NCBI GenBank assembly: GCA_943788025.1
Contig: CALSOR010000010.1
Coordinates: 186,001-250,000, forward strand
From: JABAAE01 sp905480545
GTDB taxonomy: Bacteria; Planctomycetota; Planctomycetia; Pirellulales; Pirellulaceae
Direction of reading: 5' to 3'
Length of the DNA stretch: 64,000 bases
Below, piece after piece: positions 6,597 through 17,100 of this stretch. A model generated the notes under the pieces. That model saw only the letters and a list, made by a program, of their open reading frames with translations, was not told where the DNA came from and did not search any database. Positions within the stretch are counted from its first letter, which is position 1; the number at the start of each line of letters is the position of its first letter. The position numbers and the translations under genes are program-made.

Positions 6597-8837
6597 TTAT
6601 TCTAAGTTTTGCGAAGATTCGTTAGACCAGCCCGTTGACTCATCAATGATCATCGTTTGGTTTGGGACAACATCTCCAAAAACTTGGGTTTTGTCGGAAA
6701 CCGGCCAGTAAACTTCAACTAAGTCTATCTTGTTTGACTTACCAATGCCAACATGTTGAAGAAATGGATTACAGCCAAATGATCCACCGCTATTTACCCA
6801 ACGATAAACGCTCCGAGTTTTGCCATCTTCTTCAAAGGTTAGTTTGATGCGGGCGCCGAGCCCGGACCGATTCGTCTTTGTCCCATTCAGTTTGATTTTA
6901 ATCCAGTTGTTTCCGTTGCCCGGGTTTTCAAACAACGCGTTTTGGAATCGATCACCGGGATAAGCACCGCCTAAAACCTGGAAAACATCCTGGTCACCGT
7001 CGTTGTCCAAATCTACAAACGCAACGGCATGTCCCTTTTGTAAATGTCCAAATCCGCCGGCGTAAGTCACCGATTTGAATTGGTTTCCGTCCATGTTCTT
7101 GTACATTAAATTCGGAACCAGAAATTTGAAATGCGGTGCACCTGTTCCCAAATAAAAGTCCAAGTAACCATCGTTATCCAAGTCGCCATAGTTGGCTCCC
7201 ATCGATTCGGTACTCACATTCAATCCGACCTTCGCACCCACTTCAGAAAACCCACCAGCACCGTCGCCCTGATAAAGCAAGTCGCGTTCTGAATTGGATT
7301 TGCCAACTCCGAAGAACTGACGTGAGTAGTTTTCCATATCATTCGGATAGGTGGCTACGAATAGGTCTTGAACTCCGTCATTGTTAAAGTCCCAAAACCA
7401 GCTGGTGAAACTCATGGCCGGACCAGCCATGTCCATAACGTAGGCCACGTCGGTGAACGTTCCATCCTGATTGTTTTTGTAGAGTCGGTTCGGCTTGAAG
7501 TAATTTGAGACATAGAGATCCGGATACCGGTCGTTATTGAAATCACCCCAAATTACGGCTTTGGTAAACAGGTTGTCATTCGTGACGCCCGCCAAATGGG
7601 CAATGTCCTTGAATGTCCCATCACCTTGGTTCTGAAATAGCTCACAAGGATGTTCTTCATTTCCGATGTAGAGGTCGAGGTCGCCGTCCAAATCATAATC
7701 TGCCCATGAGCCGGTTTGCGTCGGATACCTGGAATCCTCCAGTCCCACGTCGAATGTCACGTCTGTGAAATTGCCATTCCCGTCATTTTGGAGCAATGAA
7801 TTTGGAATCAGGCCGTGTTTTCCGCCCCAAGCGCCACGTAACACAAAAATATCAATGTCTCCGTCGTTGTCGTAGTCAGCATCGATTAAGTTAAGACCGC
7901 CATAGATTCCCTTTAGGTTCGAGTCCATCGTCTTATCGGAAAAATTTCCTTTACCGTCGTTTTCGAAATATCGAATTTGCGTAGAGCTGTTCCAGTCCGA
8001 CACCATGATGTCGAAAAAACCATCGCCATTGAGATCTTCGCAAACAGCTCCGCCACTTAAACCAAGAGTGTCGAGCTTTTTTTCGTTAGAGACATTTTTG
8101 AAACGCGGGAATTCAATATCGTCCTTAAATTTATTTGCGTCGATTCGATGTTCGACCGGAACTCCATCCGGAAATTTACCAAGCGTCATAGCTGCGATAT
8201 TCCACAGCCACTTAGCAGAATAATTGTTAGGCTCGATCGCGAGCACCAGTTTCAGGTACTCGATCGCCTTCGTTGATCCAACCGTCAGTTCGTGCACTCC
8301 CTTTCCGGAAATCGGGAGCAAACATGCGGCTCCGTCGCCGCAAGAAATGCAGTTCTCCGATTCACCCAACCGAAAGTAGGTTACAGCGAGGTCCATGAAG
8401 AATGCTGCTTCTTCGGTTTTGTCAAAATAGGCCCTGTTTTCGATAAATAGTGCATCTGCCTCTTTTAAATAATCCAAGGCCGTTTGGATGTTGCCAATTC
8501 GCAATTCGAACTCTGCCAATTTTCGAGCAGCGCGAAAGGCATCAGGAGGCGAGGTTCGTTTTGATTTTTCGTAAAAATCCTCGCCGGTGGCAATTTTATT
8601 GCGACCCAAAAACGGGTGGTCGAATTTCGATTCCTTATGGACGTCCATAAGTTCACGGATCATTTTCGAATGCGACGTAAGTTTCGTCTTCGATGTCTGT
8701 ATGTTTGTCTCTGGTTTTGACTTGGTTTCCAGCGCGGAGTTGCAGCCCATTTGCATTGCAAATGCGATTGGCAGGCAAAGAATCAAATTGCAATGCAGAG
8801 CCAATGGGATATTGGCTGTTGTTGATGTTGAAGTCAT
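6597..8837 (-). CDS. FG-GAP/VCBS repeat lipoprotein with C-terminal ASPIC/UnbV domain
   Basis: The start is placed at the ATG at 8837, because the sequence from there is a lipoprotein signal with the lipobox-like AMQMGC; an upstream ATG at 8966 would add 43 residues that spoil the signal. The N-terminal third has TPR-like helices (residues 100-220). The middle contains at least seven FG-GAP/VCBS blades with calcium loops of the form DxDxDGxxD (for example DLNGDGFFDIMV, DYDNDGDIDIFV, DLDNDGDQDVFQV), a beta-propeller. The last 100 residues are an ASPIC/UnbV domain (SGLGARIKL, then VEVYWPVSDKTQ). Such proteins are surface-exposed adhesins or sugar-binding proteins; precise ligands are unknown. 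It is probably transcribed with the EF-hand protein 36 bp downstream. Confidence 0.85.
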   Translation of the reverse strand: MTSTSTTANIPLALHCNLILCLPIAFAMQMGCNSALETKSKPETNIQTSKTKLTSHSKMIRELMDVHKESKFDHPFLGRNKIATGEDFYEKSKRTSPPDAFRAARKLAEFELRIGNIQTALDYLKEADALFIENRAYFDKTEEAAFFMDLAVTYFRLGESENCISCGDGAACLLPISGKGVHELTVGSTKAIEYLKLVLAIEPNNYSAKWLWNIAAMTLGKFPDGVPVEHRIDANKFKDDIEFPRFKNVSNEKKLDTLGLSGGAVCEDLNGDGFFDIMVSDWNSSTQIRYFENDGKGNFSDKTMDSNLKGIYGGLNLIDADYDNDGDIDIFVLRGAWGGKHGLIPNSLLQNDGNGNFTDVTFDVGLEDSRYPTQTGSWADYDLDGDLDLYIGNEEHPCELFQNQGDGTFKDIAHLAGVTNDNLFTKAVIWGDFNNDRYPDLYVSNYFKPNRLYKNNQDGTFTDVAYVMDMAGPAMSFTSWFWDFNNDGVQDLFVATYPNDMENYSRQFFGVGKSNSERDLLYQGDGAGGFSEVGAKVGLNVSTESMGANYGDLDNDGYLDFYLGTGAPHFKFLVPNLMYKNMDGNQFKSVTYAGGFGHLQKGHAVAFVDLDNDGDQDVFQVLGGAYPGDRFQNALFENPGNGNNWIKIKLNGTKTNRSGLGARIKLTFEEDGKTRSVYRWVNSGGSFGCNPFLQHVGIGKSNKIDLVEVYWPVSDKTQVFGDVVPNQTMIIDESTGWSNESSQNLE

Positions 8838-9509
8838 CAGTCTTTCATGGTTTATACAATTGGACTCAACGTCAGCGCGTAGGAACGGTGAAAAACCCTG
8901 ACTTGCTGATGAAACCAGTGGACATTCCGTGTTGTTTCCGCGATACCAACGGTAAATCGGCAACAACAGCTATGGCAAATGCCAGCGGTGGTCCACGTAC
9001 CGATCCTATTATATCGGAGTGGTTCGGTTTCGCTCAGAGTTTAGTCTACAACTTTCGTTCTCTACCGATGGACTGAGTGAAGATTGAACCGTACGCATAA
9101 GATTTGGGTTCGGTCAAAAATTGTCGTCCAAACGATTTTCGGAGATGAAATCCGTTTTATCGCGAATGTCGGGATCTGTGAATGGCTGCCCATTAGCTAA
9201 GGTATTGTCTTCGGTCGATCTGGTTCATTCAGTTGTAGACATCGAAACGCCTCAAGGCCGAACCATGGTCTCAGCTTCGGAACGCAACCAGACCCATGTT
9301 GCACCCCCGCGGAATGATGGTCGCCAAGTTGGTACAAGAGAATGTCCAGAATATCGTCGCCCCTCAAACCGCCGCTGCTTCAAATTGCAGACACCTCAAT
9401 CGCTGCTGCGTTTAATCGAAGGAGTATTTCGGAGTCGACATGATGGTTTGCGACAGAGCTGTCTCTTGGGGACGCATCCGCTCTGTTTATTCTTGTCGGT
9501 TTGGTACGG
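8838..9509. other. Intergenic region without a convincing gene
   Basis: About 670 bp. It includes the region upstream of the UnbV lipoprotein (with the longer alternative start at 8966). A plus-strand open frame at 9121-9558 runs into the opposite-strand kinase gene and has no domain. Another plus-strand frame around 9305-9417 (MMVAKLVQENVQNIVAPQTA) has some coding look but is only about 40 codons long. It may be debris of a lost gene; nothing can be named. Confidence 0.35.
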
Positions 9510-10721
9510 TCAACCGCGACGAATTTCGGAGCCTTTGAAGTTCACTTCGATTCGATAAATGATTTTTTTCTGATGCTCAATTTCCCCGGTCTGTAAATCA
9601 ATTCGCCGCGGGATTTCAGTGATGGTCTTGTCAACGATCGCGTGGTAACCACGTTCTGAGAAAATATCGATCAACATCGAAATCGCGTTGGGCGCTGAGA
9701 AAATAGGATCCTCTGAGTTGACGATTGCTTTACCGGAAAGTGCATGACGCTTCACGATACCGATAAAGTGTGTGTTGATGATTGCCACCACTTTTTCGAA
9801 TAACTCAGAATGTTCCAGTTCATAACTATCAAGTCGACGAACCAGCTCTTGGCGGGCATGAACAGTGATGTTCTTGGCAAGTGGAAGATGCCGTAGGCGA
9901 TCGTATGTTTTGGGGTCTAGCTCCAGCGAGCTTTGATACTTTAGCTCTTTGAGAATGTTTTCTTCGACTTCATCGATAGGCCCTTCCGCATTCACAAAAT
10001 GATAATGATAGATTTCTTGCAAAGACTGCAGTGCATCCCACGTCTTTTCTTTGAAGATTCGATACCGATGCGCGGCCGCGTCAACAGTCAGGTCTGTCGC
10101 CCGAAGGTCAACCTTCTTCCCCACTCCTGTTTCGTCAACGCTCTTGTTGTGTTCCTTTAACTCACGACCTCGACGCAGTTGCCGGTCAATGCTGGTTTTT
10201 TCATTAATGAACAAGACCATTGCATGGATGGTTGGCCGGCGGAAATTGATCGCTAATGGAGTAGCGGAGAATTCCAAATGAAGATGATTGATACGATCAA
10301 CCAATTGTTTTAAGCATTCAACCTGCACACCCGTTCTGGGAAAACCATCCAGTAATGCTCCGTCACGGAATTCCGGTTGAAGAAGTTTGCGAAGTAGAAT
10401 ATCGACGACTTCTTTGTCGCCCACCATTCCGCCTCGGTCCTTAATGCGTAGGGCCTCGGGCGTGACCAAGAGATCGCTGATCACGATCGGGGGGCAAGTT
10501 AATCCTCGCGCCTTGAGGATGAATTTCGTGTGCGTACCCTTTCCCGATCCGGGCGCACCACCAAGCAAAATCAATTCCTTGGGGAACTGAAGTTCTTGGT
10601 GCGAGAAGTCCTCTTCGAGTTCTTCCCAAACCGCATCAAAAATAACCTCGGCATCTTTGATTTCGAGATCATCAATTTTACCGTTTATTTTTTCGGGCGT
10701 TTTTGCTTCTTGGTCCATCAC
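9510..10721 (-). CDS. Adenylate-kinase-like nucleoside monophosphate kinase with extra domains, 403 aa
   Basis: Residues 49-65 hold a P-loop, LLGGAPGSGKGTHT, and residues 125-130 DGFPRT, both signatures of adenylate kinase. The Arg-rich region RQLRRGRELKEHN fits the LID/Arg motif. Ordinary Adk is about 190-220 aa. Here a 48-residue acidic N-terminal extension precedes the fold, and a C-terminal domain of about 130 residues follows (residues 270-403), alpha-helical then beta-rich. The C-terminal part resembles no domain I can name. It could be a catalytic NMP kinase with a regulatory module, or a diverged kinase that is no longer the main Adk. The gene stands alone, with about 150 bp to the next minus-strand gene. 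Confidence 0.75.
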   Translation of the reverse strand: MMDQEAKTPEKINGKIDDLEIKDAEVIFDAVWEELEEDFSHQELQFPKELILLGGAPGSGKGTHTKFILKARGLTCPPIVISDLLVTPEALRIKDRGGMVGDKEVVDILLRKLLQPEFRDGALLDGFPRTGVQVECLKQLVDRINHLHLEFSATPLAINFRRPTIHAMVLFINEKTSIDRQLRRGRELKEHNKSVDETGVGKKVDLRATDLTVDAAAHRYRIFKEKTWDALQSLQEIYHYHFVNAEGPIDEVEENILKELKYQSSLELDPKTYDRLRHLPLAKNITVHARQELVRRLDSYELEHSELFEKVVAIINTHFIGIVKRHALSGKAIVNSEDPIFSAPNAISMLIDIFSERGYHAIVDKTITEIPRRIDLQTGEIEHQKKIIYRIEVNFKGSEIRRG

Positions 10722-10813
10722 GTTATACGAGCCTGCATCTGAGAATTCGTTAATTTAATGTGAAACTCCAATCTCCTCTAGCCACCAGAAAATGAAACGC
10801 TTCGGTCAAGAAC

Positions 10814-10840
10814 AAAAAAAGCGAGAGTAAAACCCTCGCT
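10814..10840 (-). terminator. Rho-independent terminator of the Gfo/Idh/MocA gene
   Basis: On the minus strand AGCGAG (10840-10835) pairs with CTCGCT (10825-10820) around a 9-base loop, followed directly by seven T (plus-strand A-run 10814-10820). It begins about 32 bp after the stop codon of the oxidoreductase gene. Confidence 0.8.
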
Positions 10841-10871
10841 GATTGGCATTATTGGCTTATTTCACCATGAT

Positions 10872-12251
10872 TTAATATTCGTATTCTGAATCAACGCAAA
10901 GCCCCGGCATCGGAACTGGATACTTTCCGCTTTCTTCTTTTTGCAAAGGAGCGGGCGAATCAAGCGTCAATTTGTCCGCATTTGGAGCGAATTCGTGCTC
11001 GCAATTTAGAATTTGATCATAGGTGATTTCGTTTCCGGTGTGAGCCGCCATTCGACCCATGGATGTGACCAGACTCGATTTAACGCCCCGATCGACTTCG
11101 TTATACGGCGTGTCATTCCGAATCGCATCCATAAGATCCTGCCATTCGACCTGGTATGGATTCGGTTCTTTTTTGTCATACGACCAAACCATTTCTTCCT
11201 TGACGAAGTTTTGTCCGCTAAAGATTCTGCTTTTTGCTGGAGCATGACCTGACGATGAAAAGATCGATGATCCCTTGGTGCCATGAACAAATGTTGCGAA
11301 CTCATTTTTGCAACCAGGAATGGTACGTCCATCCACCATCATTTTCGTTCCGTCACCAAAGGTGTACTCGATCGAATAAGAATCAAAATTTTGGTCGATT
11401 TTCTTGCCCCGATAGTGGCGACCACCGGTTGCGATTGCTTTAACCGGCCAGTCCCCCTTGGCCCAGCATCCTTCGTCAATGTTGTGAATTAAAAAATCGC
11501 TGACGGCACCACCACTCGCCCAAAGGAATCCGTGGAATCGTCGGATTTGCCATTCTAATTCAGACATGCCTTTTGGCGCTGGCCCAACCGACTCGCTTGC
11601 CGTGGGGCCTGCCAATCGGTAGGCGCGAATCAAAAGAATGTCGCCGATATCGCCGTTTCGGAATTTCTCCTCTGCAGCTTGGCGAGCCTTGCAATGTCGG
11701 CACATCAGTCCAACACCAACCTTTAGATTTTTCTTCTTCGCCTTTTCGTTTAACGCAAACATGCGTTTGCTGGTCGGACCGTCTGCCGTAACCGGCTTTT
11801 CCATGAAGACATTGACACCCTTCTCAATCGCGTATCCATAGTGGACCCAGCGAAATGCCACAGGTGTCGTGAAAATCGCGACATCGCCAGGCGACAATGC
11901 ATCAATTGCATTTTTATAGCCGTCAAAACCAATGAATTTCCGATCATCGGGCACATCGACTTGATCAGGTCGCTGAGTGTTCAAGCTCTTGTAGCTTGTC
12001 TCCATTCGATCTTTAAAAACGTCCGCCATGGCGACCAACCGAACCTCACCACCTTTGACGTTCATCGCATTCCCGGCAGCTCCGGTCCCACGACCACCGC
12101 ATCCTATCAAGGCCAGGTTGACTGTGTTCCGTGAAGCAACATGTACTGAAGACTTCGCAGCAGCTTCGGCTACGGACATGACGCCGGCAGAGGCTGCAAT
12201 CGCGCCACTTGCCTTCAAAAAATTTCGCCGATCGTTATTTTCGTTTGACAT
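10872..12251 (-). CDS. Tat-exported Gfo/Idh/MocA-family oxidoreductase
   Basis: NAD(P)-dependent sugar or polyol dehydrogenase family, 459 aa. The N-terminus NDRRNFLKASGAIAASAG is a twin-arginine signal, so the enzyme is folded with its cofactor before export, as is common for planctomycete members. The Rossmann motif is VNLALIGCGGRGTGA (residues 45-60). The family EKP motif appears as VFMEKPVTADG. The C-terminal part contains the characteristic WQDLMDAIRNDTPYNEV and the HTGNEITYDQ end. The substrate is not readable; related enzymes act on inositol, glycosides or amino sugars. A hairpin terminator follows. The upstream FGE-fold gene ends 58 bp before its start, so they may form one transcript. 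Confidence 0.9.
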   Translation of the reverse strand: MSNENNDRRNFLKASGAIAASAGVMSVAEAAAKSSVHVASRNTVNLALIGCGGRGTGAAGNAMNVKGGEVRLVAMADVFKDRMETSYKSLNTQRPDQVDVPDDRKFIGFDGYKNAIDALSPGDVAIFTTPVAFRWVHYGYAIEKGVNVFMEKPVTADGPTSKRMFALNEKAKKKNLKVGVGLMCRHCKARQAAEEKFRNGDIGDILLIRAYRLAGPTASESVGPAPKGMSELEWQIRRFHGFLWASGGAVSDFLIHNIDEGCWAKGDWPVKAIATGGRHYRGKKIDQNFDSYSIEYTFGDGTKMMVDGRTIPGCKNEFATFVHGTKGSSIFSSSGHAPAKSRIFSGQNFVKEEMVWSYDKKEPNPYQVEWQDLMDAIRNDTPYNEVDRGVKSSLVTSMGRMAAHTGNEITYDQILNCEHEFAPNADKLTLDSPAPLQKEESGKYPVPMPGLCVDSEYEY

Positions 12252-12309
12252 GATTGACTCATTAAAAAAGGTGGAGGGAGAGTTGAACTAAATTTACGCG
12301 AAAAGTTCG

Positions 12310-13467
12310 TTACTTCTTTCCGCTCAATTCCGGATCAAGCTGAGGTGGTTCGGATTTTTCCCATTTCGATTTTTTTTCTTCATCCGTCGGTTCGTTTAGA
12401 GGCCGGACAATTCGGAAACCAACCCAAAGGGCTTCGGTATGATACCAAATACTCTGCGGGTCCTGAGGGTCCTGTTCTTTCCAGTCTTCTTCGGACGCAA
12501 ACCGAACCGCACTACGGCATCTTTCGGCGGCGTTTTCCCATGAACCACCGCGTACCACACGTGGGAATAGCTCGGTTGGAATCGCAAGAGGATTTGTTGC
12601 TTTTTTTAAATCGTATCCGTCTTCGTTATACTGGTCCAAAACCCACTCGGCGACATTCCCGTGCATGTCATGAAGTCCCCATGGGTTCGGTTTCTTTTTT
12701 CCGACCTTTTGATACTTTTGATCTGAATTCTTTACGTACCAAGCGTAGTCGCCGATTTTGGACGCATCGTCGCCGAACGAATAGGCTGTTTTGGTGCCGG
12801 CTCGACATGCATATTCCCACTCAGCTTCGGTGGGAAGTCGGTAGTAGCGTCCTGTTTTCGCAGATAGCCATTTGCAATACGCCCGAGCCGCATGTTGCGT
12901 CATGCAACAGGCCGGATAACCACGCTTCCCCATACCAAACGTCATATCAGTGTATGGTTTGGTTGGTCGAGTTACGGCATCCACAAGATCATCTCGGGCA
13001 TCGGTCTCAATGTCCAAAACCGAAATACGCAACAAATCGGTGCTTAGCATAAAGACTTCGTAGGCATCCCACGTTACCTCGCATTTGGACATCCAAAACG
13101 GTGCGACTTCGACTTGGTGTTGTGGTCCTTCATCTTCTTCTCGCTCAGATTCATCAGCGGGACTACCCATAGTGAACTTACCACCAGGGATGGGAACCAT
13201 TTCAAATTTTGCTTTGGAATGGCGGATTTTGTCCGTGTACGGTTTCATTTCCGATTCCGTCTTCGCCTCTGAATTGGCAACAAGGACTGGAGGGACAGCT
13301 TTTGCATTTTTTCCTTCAGATTTTTCTTGTGCTGATCCTGTTTCCCCAAAAGTACATACGAGTGCCAAAAACAACACAAGATGCATTGGGCGAAAATGAC
13401 TCTCGCACCGAATTGAAGGCTTCAATAGGTAATTTGACAAGGAAAAAAGGTGTTGGACGCGTTTCAT
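12310..13467 (-). CDS. Secreted FGE/SUMF1-fold protein (formylglycine-generating-enzyme family)
   Basis: The C-type-lectin-like FGE-sulfatase fold covers residues 90-370: FEMVPIPGGKFTMGSPADES, the LPTEAEWEYACRAGT signature, WGLHDMHGNVAEWVLD and VVRGGSWEN. The true FGE uses a CxxxxC cysteine pair near the end; here only one cysteine is present (AAERCRSAVR), so oxidase activity on sulfatases is doubtful. A non-catalytic or other role is likely, as in many planctomycete paralogues. An alternative start at 13386 (Met28) gives a cleaner signal peptide (MHLVLFLALVCTFGETGSAQ). It is upstream of the Gfo/Idh/MocA gene on the same strand. Confidence 0.85.
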   Translation of the reverse strand: MKRVQHLFSLSNYLLKPSIRCESHFRPMHLVLFLALVCTFGETGSAQEKSEGKNAKAVPPVLVANSEAKTESEMKPYTDKIRHSKAKFEMVPIPGGKFTMGSPADESEREEDEGPQHQVEVAPFWMSKCEVTWDAYEVFMLSTDLLRISVLDIETDARDDLVDAVTRPTKPYTDMTFGMGKRGYPACCMTQHAARAYCKWLSAKTGRYYRLPTEAEWEYACRAGTKTAYSFGDDASKIGDYAWYVKNSDQKYQKVGKKKPNPWGLHDMHGNVAEWVLDQYNEDGYDLKKATNPLAIPTELFPRVVRGGSWENAAERCRSAVRFASEEDWKEQDPQDPQSIWYHTEALWVGFRIVRPLNEPTDEEKKSKWEKSEPPQLDPELSGKK

Positions 13468-13590
13468 TCGATTTGTTCAATATTGAGTTTTGGAGGGGGA
13501 ATTTATTTTGATGCACTGATTTTGCGAAGTCAATGTATTTTGGCTCGGCAGTTTGGACTCCGTAGCACGACTCGTTACGGTCGTACATAA

Positions 13591-13624
13591 ATAACCCGGC
13601 TTCAAAAATAACCCGGCTTCAAAA
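13591..13624. repeat. 17-bp tandem duplication
   Basis: ATAACCCGGCTTCAAAA occurs twice without a gap (13591-13607 and 13608-13624). The second copy runs over the stop codon and last codon of the interrupted lipoprotein gene; the first lies in its 3' flank. The duplication is therefore recent enough to be exact and postdates the gene end. Confidence 0.85.
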
Positions 13625-14128
13625 CGCGATATAAAAAAACGCCTCGCTTGCTTTGTCTTCCTTGTCAACATCGGCAGAATAGAAATAAGCATCTGAAGGA
13701 ATCAGATGCCTGTCATCCAAATCAAATGGCAATTTTTCTCGATTTTCAAGGCTGATTTCTATATCGACAATCTTGCCACCACGTTCGACCTCAGTCTTGC
13801 CTTTTTCGGTAGTCTTCGTGAGGTCGTTGAAATACTTTTGGTAAAGAACCCATGATAACGCTCCATTTTCCTCACCGAAAAGGGCGATGAGCTCCTCATT
13901 TGTAGGCGTCAGTCGATCTACAGCCGCCATCCGTTTTTTCTCATCCTAAGATACAATGTCCATGTAGAATCGTTTTACTTCTCTGGTCACGGCAAACGTA
14001 GCGGAATTAACCGAATCAATGTTTGTCGGTTTTGGCCCCAATTCCAGCTCGGTTTTCCCCGTCTGACCACATCCGCATTGCATCAACATGAAACAAGTAA
14101 GCGGAAGGGAAATCATGTAATGTTCCAT
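13619..14128 (-). pseudogene. Small lipoprotein gene interrupted by an in-frame TAG
   Basis: Two minus-strand frames, 13946-14128 (60 codons) and 13619-13930 (103 codons), lie in exactly the same phase with a single TAG (13946-13948) and five sense codons (DEKKR) between them. Joined, they give a protein of about 169 aa: a lipoprotein signal (MISLPLTCFMLMQCGCGQ), a linker, VTREVKRFYMDIVS, the stop, then MAAVDRLTPTNEELIALFG and a C-terminal domain ending DVDKEDKASEAFFYIAF. A soluble domain without its signal would be pointless in the cytoplasm, so this is best read as one broken gene. The remaining sequence is intact, so the lesion is recent, is a sequencing error, or is suppressed. TAG is a normal stop elsewhere in the window. 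Function unknown. Confidence 0.6.
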
Positions 14129-14195
14129 GATGGAAGTTTCTGCAATTCTGGGGATTTTCCTTTTGTTTTGAAAAGTGTGTTTGGTTTTACCAGCA

Positions 14196-17100
14196 CTAAA
14201 GGAATATTTCCTTATTATGAATATCCCCGCGTCGGTTTTTTCCCGCAGATTTTGCCTTCATCAATAGCTCTTCGCCAGAACCTCGCTGAGTGAAAATCGC
14301 CTCGCCCGGACTGACATACGCATTCCAAGATCGCTCAAAGATCGTGACTTTACCGCGGTTTTTGGCAAAAATGGACGGCACGGCATGAAACATGACGCGT
14401 ACTTTTTTGTCTTTCTGAAAGAACTTGCCGACGATTGACGGCAATATTTTTGACAGCCACGTGTCGACCTTTCGGCTGACCACGCGAGGGACGATGTAAC
14501 GTGGATCAGTCAATGGACCCAATGATTCGTGAAGCGCGTCGACAAATATTTCGTTTTCTCTGTCAGTGGCATCCTCTAAAAACATTCGCAAATAACCGCC
14601 ATCACGCTCACCGGTGTGAACTCGCACTGTTCGTTTAACAATACCGGACTCCGTTAGTGCTTGGAGAACGGCACTTCCGATCGCTGCAGTCAATGACTTT
14701 TCATTCCACGGATTCTTTTCGCCGACAAAGGGTGGGAAATCGCCGCCGCTCAGTTTCAGTTTGGCCTCGATCGTTTTGACGGCACGATTCTGAAACGGTT
14801 TACCAATTTTCCATAACTGACGAACCTTGTCCCGGTTTGAAATACGTCGAAGCATATCCTCATTGAGGATCCGAGTCGAACCTTCGATTCCTTCCGGTTT
14901 AAGTTCCGTGAATGCCGCGTGCACATGGCCGACGCCTTTTTCAATGGCCCCATCATCCGTAACACCAAACAGCGTTTTGTGTTTCGCCTCAAATCGTTTG
15001 TAATCATCGAGGCCCTTGGTAAATTCCGGGGCAATGCAGATGACGTCCCAGTTGTTTGCCAGTTTGTTCTCGACCTGCGGATCAAGGCGAATCGAACGCC
15101 CCCGCAATTGATTGACGGTCATCGACGTCGTAACCGTTGTTAAATCAATGAGCACATTGATTTTGTTTGCATCCCACCCTTCGCCCAGTAAACCGCGCGT
15201 TCCAACCAGGCATTTGGTGACGCCGCGTTGAAAAAGCTCCGTGATCATTTCGACGTAGACGCGCGGACACCAATCGCCTCCCGAGCCCTTGATGACATGG
15301 AATCCGTCTTGCGGATCATCCGAAAGATCGACGTTAAATCCGTTTTCCTTGAGCCATGTTCTCGCAGCATCAAAAAATTGATCGACAACATCATCATCGA
15401 CCAAAACGCTCGAACCGGTCAGAAGGATTGGATCAAGTTGATCAGTAGTTTTATTTTCTACCAAGGCACGAAATGCCGCGATGGCTCCACCTGATTCGGA
15501 ATCCAGAATCTCGCCAATTTCAGCTTGCGTCGCTGACGATTTTTCAAAATCAGTTACGATTACGGCACGAATCGATTCGCCTAAAAATGAATGCTCTCTT
15601 TTGAGGATTTCCGGCAAGGCAGCCATTTTGTTCTTCGAATAGGCGAGAACTCGACCCACCGGAGATGCACAAGCTTGCGTTCCTGTATCCGTCACCTGGA
15701 TCCCCAACATTCGCAATCGAGAAGTCGCGTTTTCGGCCAGACGATGATCCTCCGAATGGTGGCTTCGACGTAATGCATGGCGAATGTAACGATCCAAAAC
15801 CGGAATTAAATCGTCGATCAGTAACTTCTCCGTCATTCGGTCATCGTCGAGCGGAGGAACATCTTCAGGAAGTTTGATTTGTCGAAGTTGCAGGAACTTT
15901 CGTGCGGCGTTCGCGAATGTTTCATCACGACGTTCAAAACTGAACCAGTCTTTTGCGGTTGCGGTCGATAGCCGGCGTTCCGTCAGAACCCTCAACAACC
16001 AGAAGGGAAGCGAAGGCGTCGCGTTGGGATTCGTTGCCTCTTCTCGTGCTTCGCAATGATGACCTTCCACTACAGCCGTCACGACATCTGCACCGTGTGA
16101 ATCGTCTTCGTTCGAGCTCATGGTTACGTTCGAGCTTATGGTTTCGTCTGGGGCAACAGAAACGTTTTTGGAATCGGAATCTGCCTCAGCATTTTTGCTT
16201 TGGGAACTGAAATCGATTTTCTCTATAGAGCTTGCCTTGGGATTGTCCTGGTTCAATCGGTCTTGTTCGGAATTAGGCATCGACACCTCATGGATGCGTC
16301 GCTGACAAAGCTCTGCGACGAGTTCGTCCAGCTGCGAATCAGTTGTCGCCACAAATTCGAGCTCCTCTGCAGACGGACGGACAAAATAAGCAAGGTCCTG
16401 ATACGGTGCCAAAAATCCGTCTTTGACGACCGCAGGTACCGGGACTTCGTAATCAACTTGGCCAAAAAAATTGTCATACCGCTCTATGTCTTGTTGCCTC
16501 TTCCCATCTCGATCGGGAGGTGTTGCCGTTAAGCCGACGACCGTGGGGTCACCCAGCAGTTCGCGGGCGTCGGCCAGCACTCGTCCCCAATGCCCCATTA
16601 AATGGTGGCATTCATCGAGGATAATTAGTCCAACGTTTGCGTCGCGAATACGTTCCAGCGTTCGTCGAGACGATGCGTGCAATACGTCAAGTGAACTTCC
16701 GGCCAACGCGGCTTCATCACGAACTTTTTTGCGGTAGCTTGCCAATCGCCGCTCGTGATAGTCTGGGTTTTTTTCCCGCAAATCGGAAATCCAAAACTCG
16801 GCTTCGATCAACGTTTCAGCTTGATTGTCCTCAATTAATTTTTCTTTCCAAAGTTCCTCTGCCTGTTCATCGAGGTTTTCAGTTGCTCGTTTGGGAAGCG
16901 TTACCGATTGATAGGTCAGAGACGTCAAGATTGAAGGAGATTTGGGTTCGGTACTGACCCATTTGGCGCATTGAGCTTGAATCTCGTCGATGCCTAATTC
17001 GTTTTCCTTAGCAACAGGTGCTTGGTCGCTTGTTAGCTCGTTCGAGTCATCCTCGGACTGCTGAATCTTCAACACCCTTGCACTGCCGGTTGTTGTGAAA

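Noticed and set aside
9121..9558. Plus-strand 145-codon open frame
   Set aside because: No domain, no ribosome-binding site, unusual composition, and it overlaps the adenylate-kinase-like gene on the other strand.
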